From assembly GCA_910575555.1 (NCBI GenBank), contig CAJTFX010000011.1:89886-153885 (forward strand): DNA of 64,000 nt, read 5' to 3'. Made by a program: the position numbers and the translations under genes. This document shows positions 1 through 9,490 of the stretch, in pieces. Each line of letters begins with the position of its first letter. The first letter of the stretch is position 1. Source of the stretch: Lachnospiraceae bacterium (GTDB lineage: Bacteria > Bacillota > Clostridia > Lachnospirales > Lachnospiraceae). The notes beneath the pieces are model-generated. The model saw only the letters and a list, made by a program, of their open reading frames with translations. It did no database searches and was not told the origin of the DNA.

Positions 1-779
1 CAAAATCTATCTTACTTACCGCACAGGAATTGAAATCTCCGGTGATTCTGGGCGTATCAGAAGGCGCTGGAAAATACATGGCCGGATATAAGACCGTAGT
101 AGGAATGGTAAACGGTATGTTGGAAGAGCTGAACATCACAGTTCCCGTAGCAATCCATCTGGATCACGGCAGCTATGAAGGATGCCTGAAATGCGTGGAA
201 GCAGGATTTTCTTCTATCATGTTTGACGGTTCTCATTATCCAATTGATGAGAATGTAGAAAAGACCAAAGAACTGGTAAAAATTGCCCATGACAAGGGAA
301 TGTCCATCGAAGCGGAAGTAGGCTCCATCGGCGGAGAAGAAGACGGTGTGATTGGCGCAGGAGAGTGTGCAGATCCTAACGAGTGCAAGGCAATTGCAGA
401 TCTGGGCGTTGATATGCTTGCAGCAGGAATCGGCAATATCCACGGCAAATATCCGGACAACTGGGCAGGCTTAAGCTTTGAAACATTAGATGCAGTTCAG
501 CAGAAAACAGGCGATATGCCCTTAGTGCTTCACGGCGGTACCGGTATTCCGGAAGATATGATCAAGAAAGCAATTTCTTTGGGCGTAGCTAAGATTAATG
601 TAAATACAGAATGTCAGCTTTCCTTTGCAGCAGCTACCAGAGAATACATCGAAGCAGGTAAGGATCAGCAGGGCAAAGGCTTTGACCCGAGAAAATTACT
701 GGCTCCCGGCGCAGAAGCAATTAAGGCAACTGTAAAAGAGAAAATGGAATTATTCGGTTCCGTAGGCAAGGCAGAATAA
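1..779 (+). CDS. fba: Class II fructose-bisphosphate aldolase (5' end outside window)
   Basis: Zinc-dependent aldolase of glycolysis and gluconeogenesis, cleaving fructose 1,6-bisphosphate to dihydroxyacetone phosphate and glyceraldehyde 3-phosphate in the cytosol. The reading frame is open from base 3, so the start lies upstream and only about 258 codons are present. Visible family motifs are SPVILGVSEGAGKYM near the start, the metal-binding HLDHGS with the following Asp/His cluster, the glycine-rich LHGGTGIP phosphate-binding loop, and KINVNTECQ near the C-terminus. No terminator is obvious in the AT-rich gap that follows. Confidence 0.93.
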   Translation, partial: KSILLTAQELKSPVILGVSEGAGKYMAGYKTVVGMVNGMLEELNITVPVAIHLDHGSYEGCLKCVEAGFSSIMFDGSHYPIDENVEKTKELVKIAHDKGMSIEAEVGSIGGEEDGVIGAGECADPNECKAIADLGVDMLAAGIGNIHGKYPDNWAGLSFETLDAVQQKTGDMPLVLHGGTGIPEDMIKKAISLGVAKINVNTECQLSFAAATREYIEAGKDQQGKGFDPRKLLAPGAEAIKATVKEKMELFGSVGKAE

Positions 780-946
780 TTTTAAGCTCTATCCTCAGTT
801 TATTTTGGAATTGTTTCATGCTGCAGAACCGGGGCATTTATCAAACACGCGCTGGGAGCGCTGTTGTCTATTTTTTATAAAAATAAGACAGAAATGAAAT
901 AAATTTATCCGAAATAGCAAAAAATAAAATATTTCTGAAAATTCTA

Positions 947-975
947 TTGCTTTTTTCTAAAAAGTAGAGTATCTT
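947..975 (+). promoter_or_regulatory. Sigma-A-type promoter for glnN
   Basis: TTGCTT at 947-952 and TATCTT at 970-975 are separated by 17 bp. Initiation just downstream would give a leader of roughly 70 nt that contains the shared 17-nt motif and a terminator hairpin before glnN. Confidence 0.5.
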
Positions 976-983
976 ATTACCAG

Positions 984-1040
984 ACAGAAAATAAACGATA
1001 GAACAAGGGTGTTCCAAGAGGCTTGGAATGCCCTTTTTTT
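984..1040 (+). promoter_or_regulatory. glnN leader: shared motif plus attenuator
   Basis: A 17-nt motif at 984-1000 (ACAGAAAATAAACGATA) differs at only two positions from one in the amt leader at 3354-3370. It is followed by an intrinsic terminator: a 12-bp stem (1007-1018 with 1022-1033, two G-U pairs), a 3-nt loop and seven T residues at 1034-1040. The terminator lies before the glnN start, so expression must depend on read-through or antitermination. Which factor or ligand controls it cannot be seen here. Confidence 0.7.
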
Positions 1041-1055
1041 GGAAAGGATGAGAAT

Positions 1056-3170
1056 ATGAGCGAATACTATAATGTAGCGGAAATCTTCGGTGAAAACGTG
1101 TTCAACGATGCAGTCATGCAGGAACGGCTGCCCAAGAAGGTTTACAAAAGGCTAAAAGATGTGATCAGCGAGGGAAGAGAACTGGATCTGGAAACGGCGG
1201 ACGTGGTTGCCCATGAGATGAAAGAGTGGGCCATTGAAAAGGGGGCCACCCATTATACCCACTGGTTTCAGCCTTTAACCGGCGTAACGGCGGAAAAGCA
1301 CGATTCTTTTATTACAGCGCCCATGTCCAATGGAAAAGTCCTGATGAGTTTTTCCGGAAAAGAGCTGATCAAGGGAGAGCCGGACGCCTCATCTTTCCCT
1401 TCCGGCGGCCTTCGGGCCACGTTTGAAGCAAGGGGCTATACTGCCTGGGACTGCACCTCGCCGGCATTTGTAAGGCAGGATGCAGCAGGAGCCACGCTCT
1501 GTATCCCCACCGCTTTCTGTTCCTACACCGGAGAGGCGCTGGATCAGAAAACCCCTCTGCTGCGTTCCATGGAAGCAATCAATGCTCAGTCCATCCGCCT
1601 GCTGCGGCTGTTCGGCAATGTTACCTCCAAAAAAGTAACTCCCTCCGTGGGGCCGGAGCAGGAATACTTTCTGGTTGACCGGCAGAAATATTTAAAGAGA
1701 AAAGATTTGATTTTTACCGGGCGCACGCTGTTCGGCGCAATGCCTCCCAAGGGCCAGGAAATGGATGACCACTACTTCGGCGCCATCCGGGAGCGGATTG
1801 CGGCTTATATGAAGGACGTGAACAAAGAATTGTGGAAACTGGGAGTCAGCGCCAAAACCCAGCACAACGAAGTGGCTCCTGCGCAGCACGAACTGGCGCC
1901 TATTTATGCAGAAGCCAATATTGCGGTGGATCACAACCAGCTTGTAATGGAAACGTTAAAGAAAGTGGCCGGCCGTCATGGAATGACCTGCCTTTTGCAT
2001 GAAAAGCCTTTTGCCGGGGTCAACGGCTCCGGCAAACATAACAACTGGTCTATTACTACAGACGATGGCATCAATATGTTAGATCCGGGCAAGACTCCCC
2101 ATGACAATATTCAGTTTCTTTTAGTGCTGACCTGTATTCTGAAAGCAGTGCACAAACATGCGGATCTGCTTCGGGAATCTGCAGCAGATGCAGGAAATGA
2201 TCACAGATTAGGGGCAAATGAGGCGCCGCCTGCCATTATTTCTATTTTCCTTGGCGAGCAGCTTCAGGATGTTCTGACCCAGCTAATCAGCACCGGAGAA
2301 GCCACCCGAAGCCTGAAGGGGGAAGTGCTTCAGACCGGCGTAAAGACGCTGCCGGATTTTATGAAAGACGCCACAGACCGAAACCGCACCTCACCCTTTG
2401 CCTTTACCGGCAATAAATTTGAATTCCGCATGGTGGGCTCCAATGATTCCATTGCGGCGCCCAATGTTGTGCTGAATACCATTGTGGCGGAAGCGTTTTC
2501 TGATGCCTGTGATGTGCTGGAGAAGGCCGATGATTTCGAGATGGCAGTCCATGACCTGATCAAGATGCAGGCCATTGAACATCAGGATATTGTCTTTAAT
2601 GGAAACGGCTATTCTCCGGAATGGGTGGAGGAAGCAGAACGCAGAGGGCTTCCCAATATCACCAATATGGTGGATGCAGTTCCGGCCCTTGTTACAGAGA
2701 AGGCAATTGCATTGTTTGAGAAATTCAATGTGTTTACAAAAGCGGAACTGGAGTCCAGAAGCGAGATTCACTATGAGAACTATGCAAAAGCCATTAATAT
2801 AGAAGCCAGGGCAATGATTGATATGGCAGGGAAGCAGATTATTCCGGCTGTCATTAAATATACCACAGCCCTTGCAAATTCCATCAATTCCGTAAAAGCT
2901 GCCTGTGAGGCCGATTTAAGCGTTCAGATTGGACTGCTGACAGAAGTTTCCGGGCTTCTGGCTGAAACAAAAGCAGCGTTAACCAGGCTCACCGGGGCTG
3001 CAGAACAGGCCTGTGCAATGCCTCAGGGCAGGGAACAGGCGGTATGTTACCGGGATGAGGTCAAAACAGCCATGGACGCGCTCCGCGCTCCGGTAGATAA
3101 ACTGGAAATGATTGTGGACAAAGAAATGTGGCCCATGCCGTCCTACGGAGACTTGATTTTCGAAGTATAA
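1056..3170 (+). CDS. glnN: Glutamine synthetase type III (GlnN)
   Basis: ATP-dependent condensation of ammonium with glutamate to glutamine, the main ammonium-assimilation step. At 704 residues the protein has the length of the large GSIII class rather than the ~450 aa of GSI. It shows GSIII sequence such as [11 protein letters not shown] and the catalytic [13 protein letters not shown]. The ATG at 1056 was chosen because GGAAAGGATG sits just before it; an upstream in-frame ATG at 1023 lies inside the attenuator hairpin. An ammonium channel follows under a similar leader, so the two genes look co-regulated but separately transcribed. Confidence 0.95.
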   Translation: MSEYYNVAEIFGENVFNDAVMQERLPKKVYKRLKDVISEGRELDLETADVVAHEMKEWAIEKGATHYTHWFQPLTGVTAEKHDSFITAPMSNGKVLMSFSGKELIKGEPDASSFPSGGLRATFEARGYTAWDCTSPAFVRQDAAGATLCIPTAFCSYTGEALDQKTPLLRSMEAINAQSIRLLRLFGNVTSKKVTPSVGPEQEYFLVDRQKYLKRKDLIFTGRTLFGAMPPKGQEMDDHYFGAIRERIAAYMKDVNKELWKLGVSAKTQHNEVAPAQHELAPIYAEANIAVDHNQLVMETLKKVAGRHGMTCLLHEKPFAGVNGSGKHNNWSITTDDGINMLDPGKTPHDNIQFLLVLTCILKAVHKHADLLRESAADAGNDHRLGANEAPPAIISIFLGEQLQDVLTQLISTGEATRSLKGEVLQTGVKTLPDFMKDATDRNRTSPFAFTGNKFEFRMVGSNDSIAAPNVVLNTIVAEAFSDACDVLEKADDFEMAVHDLIKMQAIEHQDIVFNGNGYSPEWVEEAERRGLPNITNMVDAVPALVTEKAIALFEKFNVFTKAELESRSEIHYENYAKAINIEARAMIDMAGKQIIPAVIKYTTALANSINSVKAACEADLSVQIGLLTEVSGLLAETKAALTRLTGAAEQACAMPQGREQAVCYRDEVKTAMDALRAPVDKLEMIVDKEMWPMPSYGDLIFEV

Positions 3171-3186
3171 GGTGCAGAAAGGGAGG

Positions 3187-3222
3187 ATGCCAGGTAACCT
3201 CTTTGTCACCTGGCATTTATTA
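3187..3222 (+). terminator. Terminator after glnN
   Basis: Nine-bp perfect stem (3187-3195 with 3208-3216), 12-nt loop, followed by a modest T-rich stretch. It separates glnN from the amt transcript. Confidence 0.65.
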
Positions 3223-3353
3223 TGAAAAAGTTTATTCAAATAGTAACTTGTGATTGTCATTTGTTATGGTTTTATTATATGCGGAAGAAATGAAGTTTTC
3301 ATGTTGCTGAAATGAAACTTTTTTGAATCTAAAATGAATAATCTGTGAACAGA

Positions 3354-3420
3354 ACAGATAATAAACGGTATTTTTGTCGGACCACAACGCTGTGGAGAAC
3401 GGGAAAAGTACCGTTTTTTA
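3354..3420 (+). promoter_or_regulatory. amt leader: shared motif, inner hairpin and attenuator
   Basis: The motif ACAGATAATAAACGGTA at 3354-3370 matches the glnN leader motif at 15 of 17 positions. A 13-bp stem (3363-3375 with 3404-3416, one G-U) ends in six T residues and looks like an intrinsic terminator. Inside it is a small hairpin, CCAC / GTGG, with the hexaloop AACGCT at 3386-3391. A hexaloop with A at position 1 and G at position 4 is the recognition feature of RNA targets of ANTAR-domain antiterminators. A matching second ANTAR hairpin was not found, so that assignment is tentative. Confidence 0.6.
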
Positions 3421-3452
3421 TATAGAAAAATTGATTACAGGGAGGAATTATT

Positions 3453-5204
3453 ATGACAGAAGAAACAATTGTAAGCCTGATAAGTGAACATACCTTTGGC
3501 ATCTGGTTTTTAATCGGAGCTGCGCTGGTGTTTTGGATGCAGGCAGGCTTTGCTATGGTAGAGGCAGGTTTTACCAGGGCAAAGAACAGCGGAAATATTT
3601 TGATGAAAAATCTGATGGATTTCTGTATCGGGACGGTAATGTTCATTTTGATTGGTTTTTCCCTTCTGTTGGGAGAAGATTTAATGGGTTTTATCGGGAA
3701 GCCGGGATTTGACATTTTTACCGCTTATCAGGAATTTGATTTTTCTAATTTTGTATTTAACCTGGTATTCTGCGCCACTACGGCCACCATTGTGTCCGGC
3801 GCTATGGCGGAGCGGACCAAGTTTTTGTCCTACTGCATTTATTCCGGTGTGATTTCTGCATTGATTTACCCTATTGAAGCTCACTGGATCTGGGGCGGCG
3901 GCTGGCTGGCGCAGATGGGATTTCATGATTTTGCAGGTTCCTGCGCCATCCATATGGTAGGCGGTATCTCCGCCCTGATCGGAGCAAAAATATTGGGTCC
4001 CCGAATTGGAAAATTTACCACAGACAAAAACGGAAAGGTTACGAAAGTTAATGCATTTCCGGGACATAATCTCCCGCTGGGATGCCTGGGATGCTTCATT
4101 CTCTGGTTTGGCTGGTATGGGTTTAACGGAGCGGCAGCAACCAGTATCCCTCAGCTTGGTTCTATCTTTTTAACGACAACTATTGCGCCGGCTGTGGCAA
4201 CGGTGGTTTGTATGGTGTTTACCTGGGTGAAATTCGGCAAACCGGATGTTTCCATGTGTCTGAATGCGTCATTGGCGGGACTGGTGGGAATTACCGCGCC
4301 CTGTGATGTAACAGACGCCTTCGGCGCGCTGGCCGTTGGAATTGTCTCAGGCCTTTTGGTGGTATTTGGCGTATGGTTCCTGGATTACAAGCTTCATGTG
4401 GACGATCCAGTGGGCGCCGTTGCAGTACATTGCTTAAACGGAATCTGGGGAACTTTGGCTGTAGGGCTTTTTGCCACTTCTTCTGCGCCGGGAAGCGAGA
4501 TTGACGGCCTGTTTTACGGCGGCGGCTTTCATCAGCTTGGCCTGCAGGCATTGGGAATCCTGTCAGTAGGAATCTGGACGGTTGTGACAATAACCATTGC
4601 GTTTCTGGCAATTAAGGCAACGATTGGGCTTCGGGTGACGGAGGAAGAAGAGATAGTGGGTCTGGATTCCACAGAACATGGAATTGCTTCTGCATATTCT
4701 GGATTCAGCATTATGGATGTATCCAACACGATGACGATGGATATCAACGAAAACACCAATCTGGGTACGCCGGAGTATGAGAATGCTTCTGAGGCATTAA
4801 GAGACGCGGCAGTTCCGGTGGTGGCTGCACCAGGCGTTGGCGCCGGCAGCGGTATGTACAAAGTCACAATTGTGGCGAAGCTGTCCCGGTATGACAAACT
4901 GAGAAAGGTCATGAATGAGCTTGGTGTCACGGGAATGACTGTTACTCAGGTAATGGGCTGCGGAATTCAGAGAGGCGCCGGAGAGAAATACAGGGGCGTG
5001 GAACTGGACGCAACCTTGCTTCCGAAAGTAAAACTGGAAATTATCGTCGGAAATATTCCGGTGGAGAAAGTAATTCAGGCGGCGAAGAAAACACTGTATA
5101 CCGGACATATCGGCGATGGCAAGATTTTTGTGTATGAAGTGGCAAAGGTTGTGAAAATCCGCACCGGCGAGGAAGATCTGGAGGCGCTTTTGGATGTGGA
5201 GTAG
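3453..5204 (+). CDS. amt: Ammonium transporter fused to a PII signalling domain
   Basis: Membrane ammonium channel of the Amt/Mep/Rh family (about residues 1-400, multiple hydrophobic segments, opening with MQAGFAMVEAGF), then a linker and a complete PII (GlnB/GlnK) domain from residue 468 to 583. In separate-gene systems PII docks on Amt to block it; here plug and channel are one polypeptide. The PII part keeps the C-terminal region (TGHIGDGKIFVYEVAKVVKI) and Tyr46. Position 51 of the PII domain, the tyrosine uridylylated in enterobacteria, is leucine (residue 518). A good AGGGAGG RBS precedes the ATG. Confidence 0.93.
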   Translation: MTEETIVSLISEHTFGIWFLIGAALVFWMQAGFAMVEAGFTRAKNSGNILMKNLMDFCIGTVMFILIGFSLLLGEDLMGFIGKPGFDIFTAYQEFDFSNFVFNLVFCATTATIVSGAMAERTKFLSYCIYSGVISALIYPIEAHWIWGGGWLAQMGFHDFAGSCAIHMVGGISALIGAKILGPRIGKFTTDKNGKVTKVNAFPGHNLPLGCLGCFILWFGWYGFNGAAATSIPQLGSIFLTTTIAPAVATVVCMVFTWVKFGKPDVSMCLNASLAGLVGITAPCDVTDAFGALAVGIVSGLLVVFGVWFLDYKLHVDDPVGAVAVHCLNGIWGTLAVGLFATSSAPGSEIDGLFYGGGFHQLGLQALGILSVGIWTVVTITIAFLAIKATIGLRVTEEEEIVGLDSTEHGIASAYSGFSIMDVSNTMTMDINENTNLGTPEYENASEALRDAAVPVVAAPGVGAGSGMYKVTIVAKLSRYDKLRKVMNELGVTGMTVTQVMGCGIQRGAGEKYRGVELDATLLPKVKLEIIVGNIPVEKVIQAAKKTLYTGHIGDGKIFVYEVAKVVKIRTGEEDLEALLDVE

Positions 5205-5355
5205 ATAAGGAAAGGGAAGTTTTAGGGCAGGGAAAGATAATTTATAAGGAAAATGCGGAAGAATTTTTATATCGGCGAAAGGAGAAAATCTCTGGATTTT
5301 TTGGCACAAACGGATTATAATGGATCAAAGACCAGTACAGCGGGAGGATTGGGAA

Positions 5356-6378
5356 ATGGAAAATAATCTGTTGTTTGTCAACCAGAATAAAGAAATTATT
5401 CAGGAATTTCTGACAGCTATGGAGGGGAGAAAGGGGAATTTCGTTACAGACACGGCAGACAGCGGTCTGGAGGCTGCGTATCTATTGAAGAAAAAGAAAT
5501 ATAAGGTGGTAGTCACAGGACTGGATCTGCCGACGTATGACGGTTCTAAGGTGATAGAGTATTTAAACCGCAATTATCCGGAAACCGTGTGCATTGTATA
5601 CACCTGGAGACTGGAGCTGGCCCACCTGAGGCTACTGATCAATGAGAGGAACGTATTCCGGATTTTTCAGAGGCCGGTAAAGTACCACAAGCTGTACGAT
5701 GCCATAATGGACGGAATTGTAAAATATGACCGCCGTGAAATTGATGTGCTGAACCGCCGTGAGATGGAACAGGAATTGAGGAAAAAATCCCTGCAGGCGG
5801 CGGAATTAAAAAGGGTGACAGAAGAAAGGGACTGGGAGCGGGAAGAACTGGTGAAGTTTTTGGGTTCTCTGCTGAATGTGTTCCTTCATGACGTCAAATC
5901 CCAGCTGCCGGGAAAGGGAACCTGGCAGCTGGCCCGTTATGAAAAGAAGCTGACCGCCTGGCTGTTAGAGCATGAACGGTCGCCGTTAAAGAGCCTGGAG
6001 GAAGTGAAAAAGGATATTTACGGCAGATTTCTGTATCCGGAGTATAACCAGAAAGTGGAAATCCGTCTGGATGAGGGAGCGGGAGTGCCTTCCCAGGAGT
6101 TTTGCGGCAGCCTGCATTTCATTGTCTGGCTCCTTCTTACAAGGTTTGTCATGATTTCTTCCGTTTATGATGTCCGGGTGATTCTGATTCCCATGGGCCA
6201 GGAGCGGTTCCGTGTGCGGGTGGAAGGCCTGTTTCCGGAAGGCGTCTGGGGAACAGCCCATGAAGAGATGACCGCACGGGTGATGACCAGTGTCACCCAG
6301 ACAATCTTAGAGAGCTTTGCTCAGCGTTTTACCCAGAGCATCAGCGATGAAAAAGTTATTTACTATATGGAGCTGTAA
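5356..6378 (+). CDS. Degenerate receiver-domain regulator next to amt
   Basis: A 340-aa cytosolic protein with an N-terminal receiver-like fold (about residues 3-125), a charged coiled-coil-like stretch (about 130-180) and a C-terminal half faintly like a histidine-kinase core (FLHDVKSQL, then alternating strands). The receiver lacks key residues: the acidic pair after strand 1 is Asn-Gln, the phospho-acceptor Asp before LPTYDG aligns with Gly, and the conserved Lys before Pro is Arg. It is therefore probably not phosphorylated. Position after the Amt-PII fusion suggests a role in nitrogen control, which is inference. No ANTAR domain was recognised. ATG 5356 has the better RBS than ATG 5320. 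Confidence 0.7.
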   Translation: MENNLLFVNQNKEIIQEFLTAMEGRKGNFVTDTADSGLEAAYLLKKKKYKVVVTGLDLPTYDGSKVIEYLNRNYPETVCIVYTWRLELAHLRLLINERNVFRIFQRPVKYHKLYDAIMDGIVKYDRREIDVLNRREMEQELRKKSLQAAELKRVTEERDWEREELVKFLGSLLNVFLHDVKSQLPGKGTWQLARYEKKLTAWLLEHERSPLKSLEEVKKDIYGRFLYPEYNQKVEIRLDEGAGVPSQEFCGSLHFIVWLLLTRFVMISSVYDVRVILIPMGQERFRVRVEGLFPEGVWGTAHEEMTARVMTSVTQTILESFAQRFTQSISDEKVIYYMEL

Positions 6379-6397
6379 ATCGGTCTTTCCATTGATC

Positions 6398-6431
6398 AGA
6401 AATGGGGCTGTCGGGAAACAGCTCCATTTCT
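6398..6431. terminator. Hairpin between convergent genes
   Basis: Fourteen-bp stem (6398-6411 with 6418-6431, one G-U) with a 6-nt loop, placed between two convergent genes. The T-tract is poor on both sides, so it may terminate weakly in both directions or mainly protect 3' ends. Confidence 0.55.
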
Positions 6432-6466
6432 GTCTGTATTCAGCGATAAAAGCATGCTCACTGAAA

Positions 6467-9199
6467 TCAGGGATTTTCTCCCGGTATCTCGTTCTCTCCG
6501 ATATTGTTGTCCTCAGGAGCGTTGTCCTCCGGCGGATCGATATCTTCCGGTTCTTCCGGCATCTCGTCCTCCGGCGGATCGTCATCCTCTTTTTTATCAC
6601 TGGTATGCTCTTTGTCGTCTTTGTTGGGCTTGCCTGTGATGCCCTGTGACTGATCGGGAATTTCCACCGGCGGGATTTCCGGAACCATGGAAGCGGCCGT
6701 GTGGACGGTACAGTAATTTTCCTGTGACAGAGAATCCGACAACAGGAAAGGCCCGTCCTCCGTATCCGGAGATCCGCCTACAATATAGATGCCGCCCTGT
6801 CTGTTTTCCTGTGGGCAGAATTCGTTTGCAAGCATACCGGAAGCTGTGCAGATGGTGGCGCTTACGTGGTGATCGCAGTACTCTGTGGGGACGGTTCCGG
6901 CGGCAAAAAATTCCGTTTCCACCATGCTTCCCCTGGGATCGGCGTCGCACAGGCCCTCCACGGCCAGTTTGCCGGATTTTTTGCATACGGCGGCAGTGGA
7001 GATGCCTTCCGGCTGGGTAAAATCTCTGTACTCCAGATTTTCATGAATTCTTCCCATAATATTGCGCCAGAGAGTTTTGGGGTTGGAAGTCAGCGCACCG
7101 TCCTGGGGAGTGTTGTCGTCGTATCCGCACCAGACAGAGCAGGTGTAGTAAGGGGTAAACCCGGCGAACAAAGCGTCCCTGTTCTTGGTGGTGGTTCCTG
7201 TTTTGCCTGCAATGGGCATATTTCCGAAGTTTACTGCGCCGCCGGTTCCCACTGTGACCACATCCTGCATGGCGGAAGTCAGCAGAAAGGCAGTGCTTTC
7301 CTTCAGTACCGTATGAGTTTCCTGGGTATTGTCAATCAGCACATTGCCGTTGTGATCCAGAATCCTGGTATAAAACCGGGGTTTTGTGTAGGTTCCGCCG
7401 TCGGCAATGGTGGCATAGGCGGCAGTCAGCTCCAGATTGGTAACGCCCTGAGTAATGCCCCCTAAAGCTAAGGACTGTACAATATCATCTTCCGTCAGTG
7501 TGGTAAATCCGAAGTTTGTCAGATAATCATAACCGGTCTGAGGAGAAATATCAGTCAGGGTTTTGACGGTTACCACGTTGATGGATTTGGTAATGGCGTA
7601 GCGGATGGTGGTAAATCCCCGGTAATTATTGTCATAGTTGCGCAGGGAGGTTCCGTTGGCATAGGAAAAGGGAGCGTCGTCCTGGACGGTAGCCAGAGTC
7701 ATTCCGGCGGTGTCTAAAGCCGGAGCGTAAGCGGCAAGAACCTTGAAGGTAGAGCCGGGCTGCCTGGTGGTGTCCGTGGCCCGGTTCAGGGTACGGCTTC
7801 CGCTTTTATCGCCTCTTCCTCCCACAATTGCCTTAATGTCTCCGGTAAATTGATCCATAATGGTGACGGCTGCCTGGGGCTGCAGGGTAAAAACTACAGA
7901 TTCCCCGTTCTCAACAATGGTATCACCCGGCCCCATAATTTCTGATTTATAAGCGTCGATGGCCGCCTGGGCTTCTTCCTGACTGGAAAAATTCAGGGAG
8001 TAATCCGGATTGGAGGCGCTGTAATAGGAAATCATGGTCTGATCGCTGTAATTTTTCATAGTGCCGTCTTTTTCTTCCACAGTCAGCCGGTAGGAAAAGG
8101 AATACTGAGGCGCTGTGGAGTAATTTTCCGCGTTATTGACTTCTTCATCGCAAATCTGCTGAATTCCCATATCCTGGGTGGATTCAATGGTAAGGCCGCT
8201 GTTGTAGAGGGCTTTGTAAGCCTGGGTGTCGGTATATCCTTTTTTCTCCACCAGATCCCTGGCCACCTGGTCAATGACCGCGTCTACAAAATATGAGTTG
8301 GGGTTGTCTGCCGCATATTCAATATTTACCTGCTGAATGCGGGAATAAACGTCGTCTTTTAAGGCGTCGTTGTATTCATTGTCTGAAATATAGCCCTGAT
8401 CCTTCATATTTTTCAGAACCAGTCTCCGCCGCTTGTCATTTTCCTTGGGATGGCTCACCGGGTTGTAGGCGGAAGGATTTTTGGTGATCCCGGCGATTAC
8501 AGCCCCTTCCGACAGAGACAGTTCCGAGACGTCTTTGCCGAAATAACGGCGGGAAGCAGACTGTACGCCCAGGGTATTCTGTCCCAGATTGATGGTGTTT
8601 AAATAATTTTCCAATACCCATTCCTTGGATTTTACCTTGCTCAGCTCTATGGCAAGATACTGTTCCTGGATTTTCCGCTTTACCTTCTCAATGCCGGACT
8701 GATTGGTCCATCCTTCAAATACGTTGTTTTTCAGAAGCTGCTGTGTGATGGTGCTTGCGCCCTGACTGAAATGAAAGCCATTGGCAATGCCGGTAAAGCC
8801 CGCCCGGATAATTCCTTTCAAATCAATGCCGTTGTGTTCGTAGAACCGTTCGTCCTCAATGGCCACAAAGGCATGCTGAAGATCTTCTGGAATTTCATCC
8901 AGCGTGACATACACCCGGTTGGAGCCGGAAGCCACCAGTTTGGCGGTCTGATTGCCCTGGTTATCCAGGACTACGGACAGATAGCCGGTGGGGGTGGGGT
9001 CAATATCAGAAATATCCGGGGCAGAATCAATAATGCCCTTGAAAACTCCGATTCCCGCGCAGCCGCCGATGACAACAGCCGCTATGAAGCAGATCAGCAG
9101 CGTTTTAAAGAAAATCACTGAAAATTTCCTGCGTACCAGAGAGGCTGTGGAAGTAAGTTGTTTTTCTTTCCGCGATACGCCTTTTTTTCCATAATTCAT
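6467..9199 (-). CDS. Class A penicillin-binding protein (transglycosylase/transpeptidase)
   Basis: Bifunctional peptidoglycan synthase, 910 aa. Order: short cytoplasmic tail, one membrane anchor (about residues 28-52), GT51 glycosyltransferase with catalytic Glu115 in EDERFYEH, and a transpeptidase with SxxK at 483-486 (STFK), SxN at 539-541 (SIN) and KTG at 666-668. All catalytic motifs are intact. The last ~45 residues are a Pro/Glu/Asp-rich acidic tail with degenerate PPED repeats. The start at 9199 follows AAAGGAGG at a normal distance; an upstream in-frame ATG at 9235 has no RBS. Transcribed alone against its neighbours. Confidence 0.95.
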   Translation of the reverse strand: MNYGKKGVSRKEKQLTSTASLVRRKFSVIFFKTLLICFIAAVVIGGCAGIGVFKGIIDSAPDISDIDPTPTGYLSVVLDNQGNQTAKLVASGSNRVYVTLDEIPEDLQHAFVAIEDERFYEHNGIDLKGIIRAGFTGIANGFHFSQGASTITQQLLKNNVFEGWTNQSGIEKVKRKIQEQYLAIELSKVKSKEWVLENYLNTINLGQNTLGVQSASRRYFGKDVSELSLSEGAVIAGITKNPSAYNPVSHPKENDKRRRLVLKNMKDQGYISDNEYNDALKDDVYSRIQQVNIEYAADNPNSYFVDAVIDQVARDLVEKKGYTDTQAYKALYNSGLTIESTQDMGIQQICDEEVNNAENYSTAPQYSFSYRLTVEEKDGTMKNYSDQTMISYYSASNPDYSLNFSSQEEAQAAIDAYKSEIMGPGDTIVENGESVVFTLQPQAAVTIMDQFTGDIKAIVGGRGDKSGSRTLNRATDTTRQPGSTFKVLAAYAPALDTAGMTLATVQDDAPFSYANGTSLRNYDNNYRGFTTIRYAITKSINVVTVKTLTDISPQTGYDYLTNFGFTTLTEDDIVQSLALGGITQGVTNLELTAAYATIADGGTYTKPRFYTRILDHNGNVLIDNTQETHTVLKESTAFLLTSAMQDVVTVGTGGAVNFGNMPIAGKTGTTTKNRDALFAGFTPYYTCSVWCGYDDNTPQDGALTSNPKTLWRNIMGRIHENLEYRDFTQPEGISTAAVCKKSGKLAVEGLCDADPRGSMVETEFFAAGTVPTEYCDHHVSATICTASGMLANEFCPQENRQGGIYIVGGSPDTEDGPFLLSDSLSQENYCTVHTAASMVPEIPPVEIPDQSQGITGKPNKDDKEHTSDKKEDDDPPEDEMPEEPEDIDPPEDNAPEDNNIGENEIPGENP

Positions 9200-9385
9200 T
9201 GGTAAACCTCCTTTACAAAGAAATGCCGAATACAATCCGTGAAATATTACCCATATTTATAGAGGTAGTATCTGATTTATCACTGCAAATTAACCATAAG
9301 ATTCCTGCCGCCGTACAGACGGAAGGCAAAACTTTCTCCATATTATAACAAAAAAGAATTGCGAAATAAAGAAAAATTTTGCGGC

Positions 9386-9414
9386 TTGTGGAATTACCTG
9401 TAAATATGTTAAAA
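9386..9414 (+). promoter_or_regulatory. Candidate promoter for the yigZ-like gene
   Basis: TTGTGG at 9386-9391 and TTAAAA at 9409-9414 with a 17-bp spacer lie about 75 bp upstream of the GTG start at 9491. Confidence 0.4.
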
Positions 9415-9490
9415 TGAAAAACAGCGGAGCAGGCCTTAACATGATTTGCAGGCATGTCCCAAAGACCGGCAGAGGGAGGAAATTAGTTCA

